Part shown: positions 17,652 to 25,115 of the stretch, in pieces
Position numbering within the stretch: the first letter of the stretch is position 1
Layout: the number at the start of each line of letters is the position of its first letter
Assembly (NCBI GenBank): GCA_035356975.1
Contig: DAORGW010000004.1
Coordinates: 1 to 51,476, forward strand
Reading direction: 5' to 3'
From: STF1-138 sp035356975
GTDB lineage: Bacteria; Patescibacteriota; Patescibacteriia; UBA1558; S5-K13
Length of the DNA stretch: 51,476 bases
Translations under genes and position numbers: made by a program
The notes under the pieces: generated by a model
The model's input: only the letters and a program-made list of their open reading frames with translations
The model's database searches: none
What the model was told of the DNA's origin: nothing

Positions 17652-17658
17652 TAATTAT

Positions 17659-18699
17659 ATGGAAAATTTATTAAAACAAATCAAAGAGAAAGTTGAAAAT
17701 GAACTTAAGGAAATAAAAATTTCTGAAGATTTTGAAAAACTGGAGAAAAAATATTTCGGAAGAAAGGGTGAGTTTACAATTGCAATAAAAAATTTGAAGG
17801 ATTTAGCAGAGGAACAGAGGCCAGTCATAGGTAAATTAGCAAATGATGTTAAAAAAGAAATTGAAGAGCTTTTAGAAGACGCAAAGCAAAAAATAAATCC
17901 AATACAAAAAAAAGCAAAAGAATTTTTGTTTGGATTCGATCCAACATTACAGGGGAATAAGAAAGAATTTGGTCATTTGCACCCATGCACAATAGTTTTA
18001 AATGAAATAATTGATATTATGAGTTCAATGGGTTTCATGGTTCTTGATGGACCAGAGCTTGAATCAGAATATTATAATTTTGAAGCATTAAATATTCCAT
18101 CATCACATCCAGCTCGTGATATGCAGGATACTTATTTTATAAAAACAGATAAAAATTTTAAACATAGTGAAAAATTAGTTCTAAGGACTCAGACATCAGC
18201 ACTTCAGGTTAGAACAATAGAGCAATTTGGCGCACCACTTCGTGCAATTTTTCCAGGAAGATGTTTTAGAAATGAAGCAACAGACGCCTCTCACGACAAT
18301 ACTTTTTATCAGATAGAAGGACTCATGATTGATAAAAATATTTCAATAGCAAATTTAGTTTCCGTAATGAATAGCATTTTATCTCAAATATTTAAACGAG
18401 AAATAAAAACTCGACTTAGACCTGGATATTTTCCATTTGTTGAACCAGGGTTTGAACTTGATATAAATTGTCTTATTTGCGGAGGAGAAGGATGTTCTGT
18501 TTGTGGGGATGGTTGGTTAGAACTTATGCCATGTGGATTAGTTCATCCAAAAGTTTTGGAATATGGTGGGTTAGACCCCAAAGAATATTCTGGATTTGCT
18601 TTTGGGCTCGGATTTACACGACTTGTAATGATGCTTTATGGAATTAATGACATAAGATTATTACAGTCAGGCGATCTAAGATTTATTAAACAATTCTAG
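17659..18699 (+). CDS. pheS: Phenylalanyl-tRNA synthetase alpha chain
   Basis: Catalytic subunit of the alpha2beta2 PheRS. An N-terminal coiled-coil (about residues 1-85) precedes the class II core: motif-1 region HPCTIVLNEIIDIMSSMGF, SHPARDMQDTYF, motif 2 FPGRCFRNEATDASHDNTFYQIEG, and motif 3 GFAFGLGFTRLVMMLYGINDIR. A zinc-type cluster CLICGGEGCSVCGDGW lies before motif 3. I chose ATG 17659 rather than 17626 because the upstream start would overlap the previous gene and add 11 residues foreign to the family. Confidence 0.96.
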   Translation: MENLLKQIKEKVENELKEIKISEDFEKLEKKYFGRKGEFTIAIKNLKDLAEEQRPVIGKLANDVKKEIEELLEDAKQKINPIQKKAKEFLFGFDPTLQGNKKEFGHLHPCTIVLNEIIDIMSSMGFMVLDGPELESEYYNFEALNIPSSHPARDMQDTYFIKTDKNFKHSEKLVLRTQTSALQVRTIEQFGAPLRAIFPGRCFRNEATDASHDNTFYQIEGLMIDKNISIANLVSVMNSILSQIFKREIKTRLRPGYFPFVEPGFELDINCLICGGEGCSVCGDGWLELMPCGLVHPKVLEYGGLDPKEYSGFAFGLGFTRLVMMLYGINDIRLLQSGDLRFIKQF

Positions 18700-18736
18700 A
18701 AATTCAATTTTTATTTTAAATTCATAACTTAATATT

Positions 18737-21160
18737 ATGTATATATCAAAAAAATGGCTTGGAAATTATGTTGAGTTGCCAAAAGAATTAGACTCACAGG
18801 AATTAGCAGAGAAAATTACTACTTCAATTGTTGAAATTGATAATTTTTTTGATCAAGAAAAGGAATTAGAAAATATAATAGTTACAAAAATTATTGAAAT
18901 AAATAATCATCCAAATGCAGATAAATTAAAAATTTGTCAAGTTGATTCAGGAAATAGAGGAATGTTAAAAATTGTTTGTGGGGGGAATAATTTAAAAAAA
19001 GGAATGAAAGTTCCACTAGCTCTTCCTGGTGCAAAAGTTAGGTGGCATGGCGAAGGAGAGCCTATAATTTTAGAAAAAGCAAAAATCAGAGGAGTTGAAT
19101 CAGATGGAATGATTTGTGCCGCTGAAGAAATTGGACTAGCTGATTCTTATAGTGTAGAGGGCGGAATCGCAGATTTGAATCTTGACGATTCATACATAGG
19201 AAAAAATATTTCAATAGCTCTTCATCTAGATGATGTAATTTTTGAAATTGATAATAAATCACTTACAAATAGACCCGATTTATGGGGTCATTATGGAATT
19301 GCTCGTGAATTGTCGGCTTTGCTTGATTTGAGATTCAAAAAATTAAAATTTCTTGAAAAATTTAGGAAAACAAAGGGAGAAGAATTTAGTGTTGAAATCT
19401 TAGACAAAGAATCTTGTCCTAGGTATTTGGGTGTTTTAATTGAAAATATTGAGGTTTCTGAATCACCACAATGGATTAAATCATATTTAGAAAAATCAGG
19501 AATAAGATCTATTAATAATATTGTTGATATTACAAATTTTGTAATGCTTGAGCTTGGTCAGCCACTTCATGCATTTGATGCAAAAAATTTAGAGGATAAT
19601 AAAATAATTGTAAGAAAAGCAAACAAAGGAGAGAAATTTAAAACACTTGACAGGGAAGAAAGAATTTTAACACAAGAAGATTTATTAATTTGTGATGGTA
19701 AAAAAGCGGTTGCATTAGCTGGAATAATGGGTGGGGAAAATAGTGAAATAACAGACTCAACAAAATCTATTTTTATAGAATCGGCTAATTTTAAAGCTTC
19801 TTCTATTAGAAAAACGTCTATGAGATTGGGGCTTCGTACTGATGCAAGTGCTAGATTTGAAAAATCGCTTGATCCCGAACTAGCAAGATATGCAATTCTT
19901 AGAGCAATAGAACTTGTTGAGCAGTTGTGCGTAAAAAGTAAAGTTGTAAATGAAATTATAGACTTAGATTTTTCATCAAAAGAAAAAATAGTCATAAATC
20001 TAGACATTAAATTTTTAAATGATAGGATTGGTTGTGAAATTTCTGTAGATAAAATTATTTCAATTTTTAATAATTTAGGATTTATAGTAAAAAACAAAAA
20101 AACATATTTAGAGGTGACTGTTCCAAGTCATAGAGCAACAGGAGACATAAAAATTCCAGAAGATTTAGTTGAAGAAATTGCAAGAATTTATGGATACCAA
20201 AATATTGGAGTAAAAGAACCTATTGTGTTATTAAAGCCAGTTTATAAAGACAAATCAATACAATTAGAAAGAAATATCAAAAATTTCATTTCAAAAGATT
20301 TAGGATATTGTGAAATTTATAATTATTCAATGATTTCAGAAGATGAAATAAATTTTGCTAATGGAAAAATAGATAATTATATAGAAATAGCAAATTCTGT
20401 CTCAAAAAATTTGAAATATTTAAGAAATAGTTTGAGCATTAGTTTATTAAAAAATGTATCGAGCAATTTAAGGTTTTATAAAGATTTTAAAATTTTTGAA
20501 ATTGGAAGAATTTTTAAAAAAGAAAATGGAGAATTTCATGCAAGTAAAAATTCAAAAGAATTTTTGCCAATGCAGGACAAATTTTTAGGATTTGCGGTTT
20601 CTGGAAGAGATAAATTTTTTGAATTAAAAAGCGATATCGAATCAGTTTTTTCATATTTTAAAATAGATTTCGAAGAGTCTCCATGCAATAATGATTTATT
20701 TGAGAATAATAAGTGTTTAGAGTATCTTTCAAATGGAGAATTGATTGCTTGCTTTGGTGAAGTAAAAAAGCAAATTTTAAATAATTTTGATATTGATAGA
20801 TCAGATGTACTATTTGGAGAAGTTAATTTTTCTAAACTTTGTAAATATTCAAAAGATAAAAGAGAATATAAAGAACTTCCAAAATTTCCAAAAATGATTC
20901 AAGACGTTTCAATGCTTTTAGATTATTCATATAATTGGAAGGATATAGAAAAAAGGATTAAATCAACCTCAGCTTCAATAGAAAGTGTAGAGCTTTTTGA
21001 TATATATGAAGGAGAAAAAATTGAAAAAGGAATGAGATCAATAGCTTTTCACGTTACATTTTATGATCCAACAAAAACTTTAGTAAGTGAAGAAGTTGAG
21101 AAAATAATGACAGAAATAAGAAGAATTTTAGTTGCAGAATTCAAAGCTAAGATTAGATAA
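18737..21160 (+). CDS. pheT: Phenylalanyl-tRNA synthetase beta chain
   Basis: An 807-residue PheT of full length. The order is: N-terminal domain with EMAP-II-like tRNA-binding OB fold (about 40-150, with NHPNADKLKICQVDSG); B3/B4 editing region (NNIVDITNFVMLELGQPLHAFD, GIMGGENSEI); B5 domain; class II-like inactive core; and C-terminal anticodon-binding FDX-ACB domain (FPKMIQDVSML, SIAFHVTFYDPTKTL). It is 37 bases downstream of pheS. Confidence 0.96.
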   Translation: MYISKKWLGNYVELPKELDSQELAEKITTSIVEIDNFFDQEKELENIIVTKIIEINNHPNADKLKICQVDSGNRGMLKIVCGGNNLKKGMKVPLALPGAKVRWHGEGEPIILEKAKIRGVESDGMICAAEEIGLADSYSVEGGIADLNLDDSYIGKNISIALHLDDVIFEIDNKSLTNRPDLWGHYGIARELSALLDLRFKKLKFLEKFRKTKGEEFSVEILDKESCPRYLGVLIENIEVSESPQWIKSYLEKSGIRSINNIVDITNFVMLELGQPLHAFDAKNLEDNKIIVRKANKGEKFKTLDREERILTQEDLLICDGKKAVALAGIMGGENSEITDSTKSIFIESANFKASSIRKTSMRLGLRTDASARFEKSLDPELARYAILRAIELVEQLCVKSKVVNEIIDLDFSSKEKIVINLDIKFLNDRIGCEISVDKIISIFNNLGFIVKNKKTYLEVTVPSHRATGDIKIPEDLVEEIARIYGYQNIGVKEPIVLLKPVYKDKSIQLERNIKNFISKDLGYCEIYNYSMISEDEINFANGKIDNYIEIANSVSKNLKYLRNSLSISLLKNVSSNLRFYKDFKIFEIGRIFKKENGEFHASKNSKEFLPMQDKFLGFAVSGRDKFFELKSDIESVFSYFKIDFEESPCNNDLFENNKCLEYLSNGELIACFGEVKKQILNNFDIDRSDVLFGEVNFSKLCKYSKDKREYKELPKFPKMIQDVSMLLDYSYNWKDIEKRIKSTSASIESVELFDIYEGEKIEKGMRSIAFHVTFYDPTKTLVSEEVEKIMTEIRRILVAEFKAKIR

Positions 21161-21290
21161 CCAATTTATTTACAATTTTCAATTTTCAAATTTTAATTGA
21201 TTTACTATTTAATAATTGACTATTGAATTAAAAATAGCCAAATAACAAAATCAATTGAAAATTAAAAATAATAAATAGAAAATAAACTTT
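21161..21290 (+). repeat. AT-rich, partly self-complementary spacer
   Basis: Low-complexity sequence made of AATTTTCAA/TTGAAAATT-type words. AATTTTCAAATTTT and TTAATTGATTT on the left are partly mirrored by AAATCAATTGAAAATT on the right. Similar AT-rich words flank the four-helix-bundle gene at 24.6-25.1 kb. No gene or clear terminator is seen. Confidence 0.4.
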
Positions 21291-21614
21291 ATGTATGAAA
21301 TAAAAAAAATTCACTCTCAATCACTCGCAAATTACTTAGCACTTATAACCGGTATTACGGTTTTTTTATTTGGTTTGATAAATTTTTCTATAAATATGCT
21401 TAATGCTACTACTCGAGTTTATTGGCGAGATCTTCTTGTTAGTTGGTTTATTAGCGTTATTGTATTTTATGTTATTGCATGGATTATAGGATATTTATTT
21501 TCTATAATTTATAACTTTTTTTCCAAAAGAATTAGAGGTATAATTATAGATGTGGAGTCTATAGAATTTAAAGATAGAAAAGAGAACAAAACAATAGAAA
21601 AGAAAGAGATCTAG
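21291..21614 (+). CDS. Small two-helix membrane protein, unknown
   Basis: A 107-residue protein with two hydrophobic segments (about 14-36 and 48-76) followed by a charged tail rich in Lys and Glu. No family is recognised. It is the first gene of the 21.3-24.5 kb island and lies 73 bases before the anchored ATPase. No SD. Confidence 0.6.
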   Translation: MYEIKKIHSQSLANYLALITGITVFLFGLINFSINMLNATTRVYWRDLLVSWFISVIVFYVIAWIIGYLFSIIYNFFSKRIRGIIIDVESIEFKDRKENKTIEKKEI

Positions 21615-21687
21615 TTTATTCAATAAAAATATATAAAAATAAAAATAAATTAAAAAAATTTGGTTTAACCAAAGATAAAACAAAAAT

Positions 21688-22650
21688 ATGGAAATAAGTA
21701 TGACATTGAAAATTTTAATTTTAGTTGTTATAGTTTTAGCTTTTTATCTGCTCAAATCTAATAAAAATAATACAGATGGAAAAGATGAGATTATTTTTTC
21801 TAATTTTAAAAACAATAAAAAGCTTATTAATCCAATAATAGATAAATTCACTATTAATGTTACCCAACTTGCTATAGATAATAAATTAGATCCTGTTATT
21901 GGTAGAGAAAAAGAAATTAGACGCGTAATGCAAATATTATCAAGAAGAAAGAAAAATAATGTAATTTTATTAGGTCAAGCCGGAATTGGAAAAACTGCGA
22001 TTGTAGAAGGATTGGCGCTTGCAATAGTAGAAAAAAAAGTACCAACATCTTTACTTGATAAAATTGTTTTAAAGATAGATATGTCTGCTATTTTAGCAGG
22101 TACAAAATATAGAGGAGATTTTGAGCAAAGATTTAAAACTCTTATTGATTGTATAGTTGCCATGGATAAGAAAATTATTGTTTTTATAGATGAAATTCAT
22201 ACAATTATTCAAGCAAGTGGATCCGAAGGATCAGTTGATGCTGATGATATAATAAAGCCACCACTTGCAAGAGGAGAGCTTCAAATGATAGGCACTACTA
22301 CCACAGATGAATATAAAAAATATATTTTACCAGATACAACTCTCGCAAGACGTTTTGATGGGCTTGTAATAAGTGAACCAAATAAAGAACAAACAATAAA
22401 AATTTTACAAGGAATAAAAAAAGAATATGAAAATTATCATAAAGTTGTAATATCTGATGATATAATAAGAAAAATTGTTGATTTTTCAGTTTCAATAAAG
22501 AATAGGACTTTTCCAGATAAAGCAATTGATATTATGGATGAATTATGTGCAAAAGTAAGACTAGACAACATAAATAATAGTGATAATATAAAGATAGGAC
22601 AGAAGGATTTAGAAGCGGTATTAATAGACTTTAAGAATCAAAAAATTTAA
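21688..22650 (+). CDS. Membrane-anchored stand-alone ClpB/ClpC D1-type AAA+ ATPase
   Basis: A 320-residue protein. An N-terminal transmembrane helix (about 6-22) is joined by a linker to a single D1-type AAA module. All motifs are intact: IGREKEI near 70, Walker A GQAGIGKT at 96-103, pore loop GTKYRGDFE at 138-146, Walker B with Asp168-Glu169 (FIDEIHTI), and the arginine-finger pair LARRFD near 221. The small domain contains FPDKAIDIMDELCAKVR. The protein ends there: no M domain and no D2, whereas ClpA/B/C have both AAA rings. It may thread or remodel substrates at the membrane. A short-helix Met5 start is also possible. Confidence 0.85.
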   Translation: MEISMTLKILILVVIVLAFYLLKSNKNNTDGKDEIIFSNFKNNKKLINPIIDKFTINVTQLAIDNKLDPVIGREKEIRRVMQILSRRKKNNVILLGQAGIGKTAIVEGLALAIVEKKVPTSLLDKIVLKIDMSAILAGTKYRGDFEQRFKTLIDCIVAMDKKIIVFIDEIHTIIQASGSEGSVDADDIIKPPLARGELQMIGTTTTDEYKKYILPDTTLARRFDGLVISEPNKEQTIKILQGIKKEYENYHKVVISDDIIRKIVDFSVSIKNRTFPDKAIDIMDELCAKVRLDNINNSDNIKIGQKDLEAVLIDFKNQKI

Positions 22651-22688
22651 TTAACGTATTTAGATTATTTAAAATATTTTTATAAAAA

Positions 22689-23159
22689 ATGGAAGAAAAT
22701 AAAAAAATAAAAATAACTACAAAATCTTTAACAAAAACAAATATTTTATTGGCTTTTTTAATTTTTGGATCTATTTTAGGAGTATTTTCTTTAGCAGTTG
22801 CTCTAAATAAAGAGATTGGTATAAAGCCAAAAAGCATTGTAAAAATTAACGCAAATTTAATTCCTAAAAATACATTAATTGAATTGGAAAATAGTGATAT
22901 TTTAACAATAAATGAAAAGGCAATAGCAATGATAGATGAAAATGGAATATTACGTCTAGAAAATTCTAAGAATTATACAATATCAAAATCACAGGACAGT
23001 GGTTCTGTTTTTTTGTCTAGTAGTTATAATAATTTAGAATTAAAATGTGTTTGTAAATCAGGATCTGGATCTTGTAATACTATTCCTAATTCTCGGGCTA
23101 TTGCTTGTTCTTCTTCTGGGTGTGGATCTTGTAAATTAAGTGTTAAATTAGTCAATTAG
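22689..23159 (+). CDS. Membrane-anchored Cys-rich protein A
   Basis: A 156-residue protein. Its N-terminus (KITTKSLTKTNILLAFLIFG, then a hydrophobic stretch to about residue 40) closely resembles that of the next gene. The middle is polar; the last 40 residues hold six Cys with small residues around them (CVCKSGSGSC and SGCGSCK). The topology predicts a cytoplasmic N-tail and an exported Cys-rich end. No SD. No family is recognised; exported structural protein or peptide precursor are both possible. Confidence 0.65.
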   Translation: MEENKKIKITTKSLTKTNILLAFLIFGSILGVFSLAVALNKEIGIKPKSIVKINANLIPKNTLIELENSDILTINEKAIAMIDENGILRLENSKNYTISKSQDSGSVFLSSSYNNLELKCVCKSGSGSCNTIPNSRAIACSSSGCGSCKLSVKLVN

Positions 23160-23245
23160 AATAAATAACGTTATTAAAAATAAGTTCCAATTTTATATAT
23201 ATTAAAAATTAATTAAAAATCTGTTTTTACAACAGACAAAAAAAA

Positions 23246-23785
23246 ATGGTAGAAAAATATAGTGCTACACAAACACAAGTGGCAACAAAGGTCTCTACAA
23301 AGACAAAAGTATTGCTGGGTTTTCTTATTGTAGGATGTTTGGGGGGTATGTTTGCAATAGCTAGTATGGGTTTAAAATCTCTATCTAGAGAGGCGGTTAA
23401 TCAACCCAATTCTAAAATAGTTCTTGAGTCTCAGGGAAAGACCTATGAGTATATAAATGCTGAGTCTTTAGGAAAAACAAAAAATGAACAATATACTAGA
23501 ATAGCTGAAATGGCTGGAGTTTCGAAAGAACTAATTCAAAGATGTGTGGAGTCTGAGGGTCAGAATTGTCAAGAAATAAGAACTATTATTCAGTGGGGTG
23601 TAACCTGCTATTGTACTGCTCAATGTACGGCTGTGACCCACCTTGGTGGTTGTTCTGGGTGTGGTCCTAATAGCAACCCAACATGCGAGAAAAATTGTGG
23701 TACCACGTCTTTTCCAAATTGGAAATACGGTTATTGCATTGAAACTGGTTATATAATAATAGGTGGAATACTTATTAAATTCTAA
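23246..23785 (+). CDS. Membrane-anchored Cys-rich protein B
   Basis: A 179-residue paralogue of the upstream gene at the N-terminus: VSTKTKVLLGFLIVGCLGG aligns with KSLTKTNILLAFLIFGSILG. The C-terminal 75 residues contain ten Cys (CYCTAQC, GGCSGCG, CEKNC), more elaborate than the partner's. A CxC-n-C-n-CxxC pattern is shared. The C-terminal IIIGGILIKF is hydrophobic. Exported location is inferred. A terminator follows. Confidence 0.65.
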   Translation: MVEKYSATQTQVATKVSTKTKVLLGFLIVGCLGGMFAIASMGLKSLSREAVNQPNSKIVLESQGKTYEYINAESLGKTKNEQYTRIAEMAGVSKELIQRCVESEGQNCQEIRTIIQWGVTCYCTAQCTAVTHLGGCSGCGPNSNPTCEKNCGTTSFPNWKYGYCIETGYIIIGGILIKF

Positions 23786-23851
23786 TTAGCTGTGGTTAAT
23801 AAATGTCAATAGTTTAATCATTTGGTGGGTTTATCTATTTTAATTTAAAAG

Positions 23852-23887
23852 CAAAATAGTTCATACAATAAGAACTATTTTGTTTTT
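23852..23887 (+). terminator. Terminator after the Cys-rich pair
   Basis: A perfect 11-bp stem, CAAAATAGTTC/GAACTATTTTG, with a nine-base loop and five T. Confidence 0.88.
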
Positions 23888-23963
23888 AAAATTCCCTATT
23901 TTAACTCATTAAAAATCAAAAATTTTTATTATTTAATATTATTATTTGAATTTTTTAATTTGC

Positions 23964-23991
23964 TTGACAAAAATTATAAATGTTGTAATAT
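23964..23991 (+). promoter_or_regulatory. Sigma-70-like promoter of the thioredoxin-like gene
   Basis: TTGACA (23964-23969), 16 bases, TAATAT (23986-23991). Confidence 0.75.
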
Positions 23992-24018
23992 TATCTAAAT
24001 TATATTAATGGAGGAAAA

Positions 24019-24447
24019 ATGAAAAAATTGTTTATTATCACTTTAATTATTGTTATTTTTACAGGCTTCTCTTTTTTAATTATTAGGAGTGTAAAATTTA
24101 ACAAAAAAGATAGTAGAGAAATTCAGAGAGTCAATTATTTAGAGTTGCAAAGTCTTGTTAGCTTTAACAAAGATTTCATTCTTATTATTGGAGGAAGAAG
24201 TTGTTATTATTGTAAAATAGCAGAGAATTCTATAAAGAAGAGTTTCGACGGTAATAGATTTAAGTTTTTTAAAAAAATCGAATATAAGGATCTTCAAACT
24301 AATCAGTTAATAAATAAAGAAAGTATCGATTTAATTCCACTAACCTTAATTATTAAAAATGGAGTTGTTGTAGAAAAGATTTCGGGTTTTCGTGAGGAGA
24401 TATATATCCCCAAACTTGACTCTCTCATTGTTGAACATTTTGAATAA
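24019..24447 (+). CDS. Membrane-anchored thioredoxin-like protein
   Basis: A 142-residue protein with an N-terminal membrane anchor (about 3-22). It has a thioredoxin-fold core: strand FILIIGG, the redox motif CYYC at residues 62-65, and the cis-proline loop (IPLTLIIKNGVVVEKISG, Pro near 107). The active site should face outside the cytoplasm, where it could form, reduce or shuffle disulfides. The neighbouring Cys-rich exported proteins are plausible clients. The ATG follows GGAGG by four bases; own promoter and terminator. Confidence 0.82.
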   Translation: MKKLFIITLIIVIFTGFSFLIIRSVKFNKKDSREIQRVNYLELQSLVSFNKDFILIIGGRSCYYCKIAENSIKKSFDGNRFKFFKKIEYKDLQTNQLINKESIDLIPLTLIIKNGVVVEKISGFREEIYIPKLDSLIVEHFE

Positions 24448-24453
24448 TTTGAT

Positions 24454-24490
24454 AGCTATTAATGGTCTTTGTACCACTAATAGCTTTTTT
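24454..24490 (+). terminator. Terminator after the thioredoxin-like gene
   Basis: A 13-base arm, AGCTATTAATGGT, pairs with ACCACTAATAGCT (one mismatch), then six T. Confidence 0.88.
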
Positions 24491-24506
24491 ATTATATCTT
24501 TAAAAT

Positions 24507-24531
24507 CACCTTGATTTTAGGGTGTTTTTTT
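24507..24531 (+). terminator. Second, weaker terminator
   Basis: CACC pairs with GGGTG around a nine-base loop, followed by seven T. Confidence 0.5.
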
Positions 24532-24539
24532 GGTAAAAT
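24511..24539 (+). promoter_or_regulatory. Possible leaderless-type promoter
   Basis: TTGATT (24511-24516), 17 bases, TAAAAT (24534-24539), six bases, then ATG 24546. This is the same geometry as at 13204 and 17262. It overlaps the preceding weak terminator. Confidence 0.4.
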
Positions 24540-24545
24540 AAAGGC

Positions 24546-24632
24546 ATGGTTAGTGTTGGTATTAAGCTAAATAAAGTACTTAAAAATAGGGTATTTTTTA
24601 GTTTTTTGATGGAATTTATTATTAATTTTTAA
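24546..24632 (+). CDS. Possible 28-codon ORF, leader peptide or truncated remnant
   Basis: An ATG six bases after a -10-like box opens a 28-residue frame starting MVSVGIKLNKVLKNRVFF. It ends in AT-rich spacer before the four-helix-bundle gene. It could be a leaderless small protein, a leader ORF, or the 5' end of a gene cut off by insertion of the downstream element. There is no codon-level evidence beyond the promoter spacing. Confidence 0.3.
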   Translation: MVSVGIKLNKVLKNRVFFSFLMEFIINF

Positions 24633-24691
24633 TTTTTATTTTTCAATTTTGATTTAAATAAAAATTTTTAATTTTTAATTAAAATAAGTTT

Positions 24692-25084
24692 ATGAAAAGT
24701 GATTTAGAAAAGGCCAGTATGGCCTATGACTTAGAAGAGAGGACAAGTGTTTTTGGAGAAAATATAATTAATTTTTGTAAATCCCTGGAACACAATTTTC
24801 TAAGTAAAATTATACTAGCTCAATTATTAAGATCGGCAACTAGTGTTGGCGCAAATTATATAGAGGCAAATAACGCAAGCTCAAAAAAAGATTTTAGAAA
24901 CAAGATTTATATTTGCAAAAAAGAAGCAAATGAAACTCGTTATTGGTTAAAAATGATTAGAAAATATAATTCTAGTAAAGAATTAGAAATTCAAAGTTTA
25001 TTAAAAGAGGCCCACGAATTTTCTTTAATATTTGGCAAGATATCAGCCTCTTTAAATAAAAATTTAGAATTAAAAATTAAATAA
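24692..25084 (+). CDS. Four-helix-bundle protein (S23 / 23S intervening-sequence family)
   Basis: A 130-residue all-helical protein. The pattern LEERTSVFGENIINFCKSL, QLLRSATSVGANYIEANNA, and KKEANETRYWLKMI is diagnostic of the four-helix-bundle family first seen in 23S rRNA intervening sequences. These genes are widespread and apparently mobile; their biochemical role is not settled. It is flanked by AT-rich, partly inverted spacers and sits between the island and gyrB. Confidence 0.9.
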   Translation: MKSDLEKASMAYDLEERTSVFGENIINFCKSLEHNFLSKIILAQLLRSATSVGANYIEANNASSKKDFRNKIYICKKEANETRYWLKMIRKYNSSKELEIQSLLKEAHEFSLIFGKISASLNKNLELKIK

Positions 25085-25115
25085 AAATTCAAAATCAGTA
25101 ATTAAAAATTTATAT

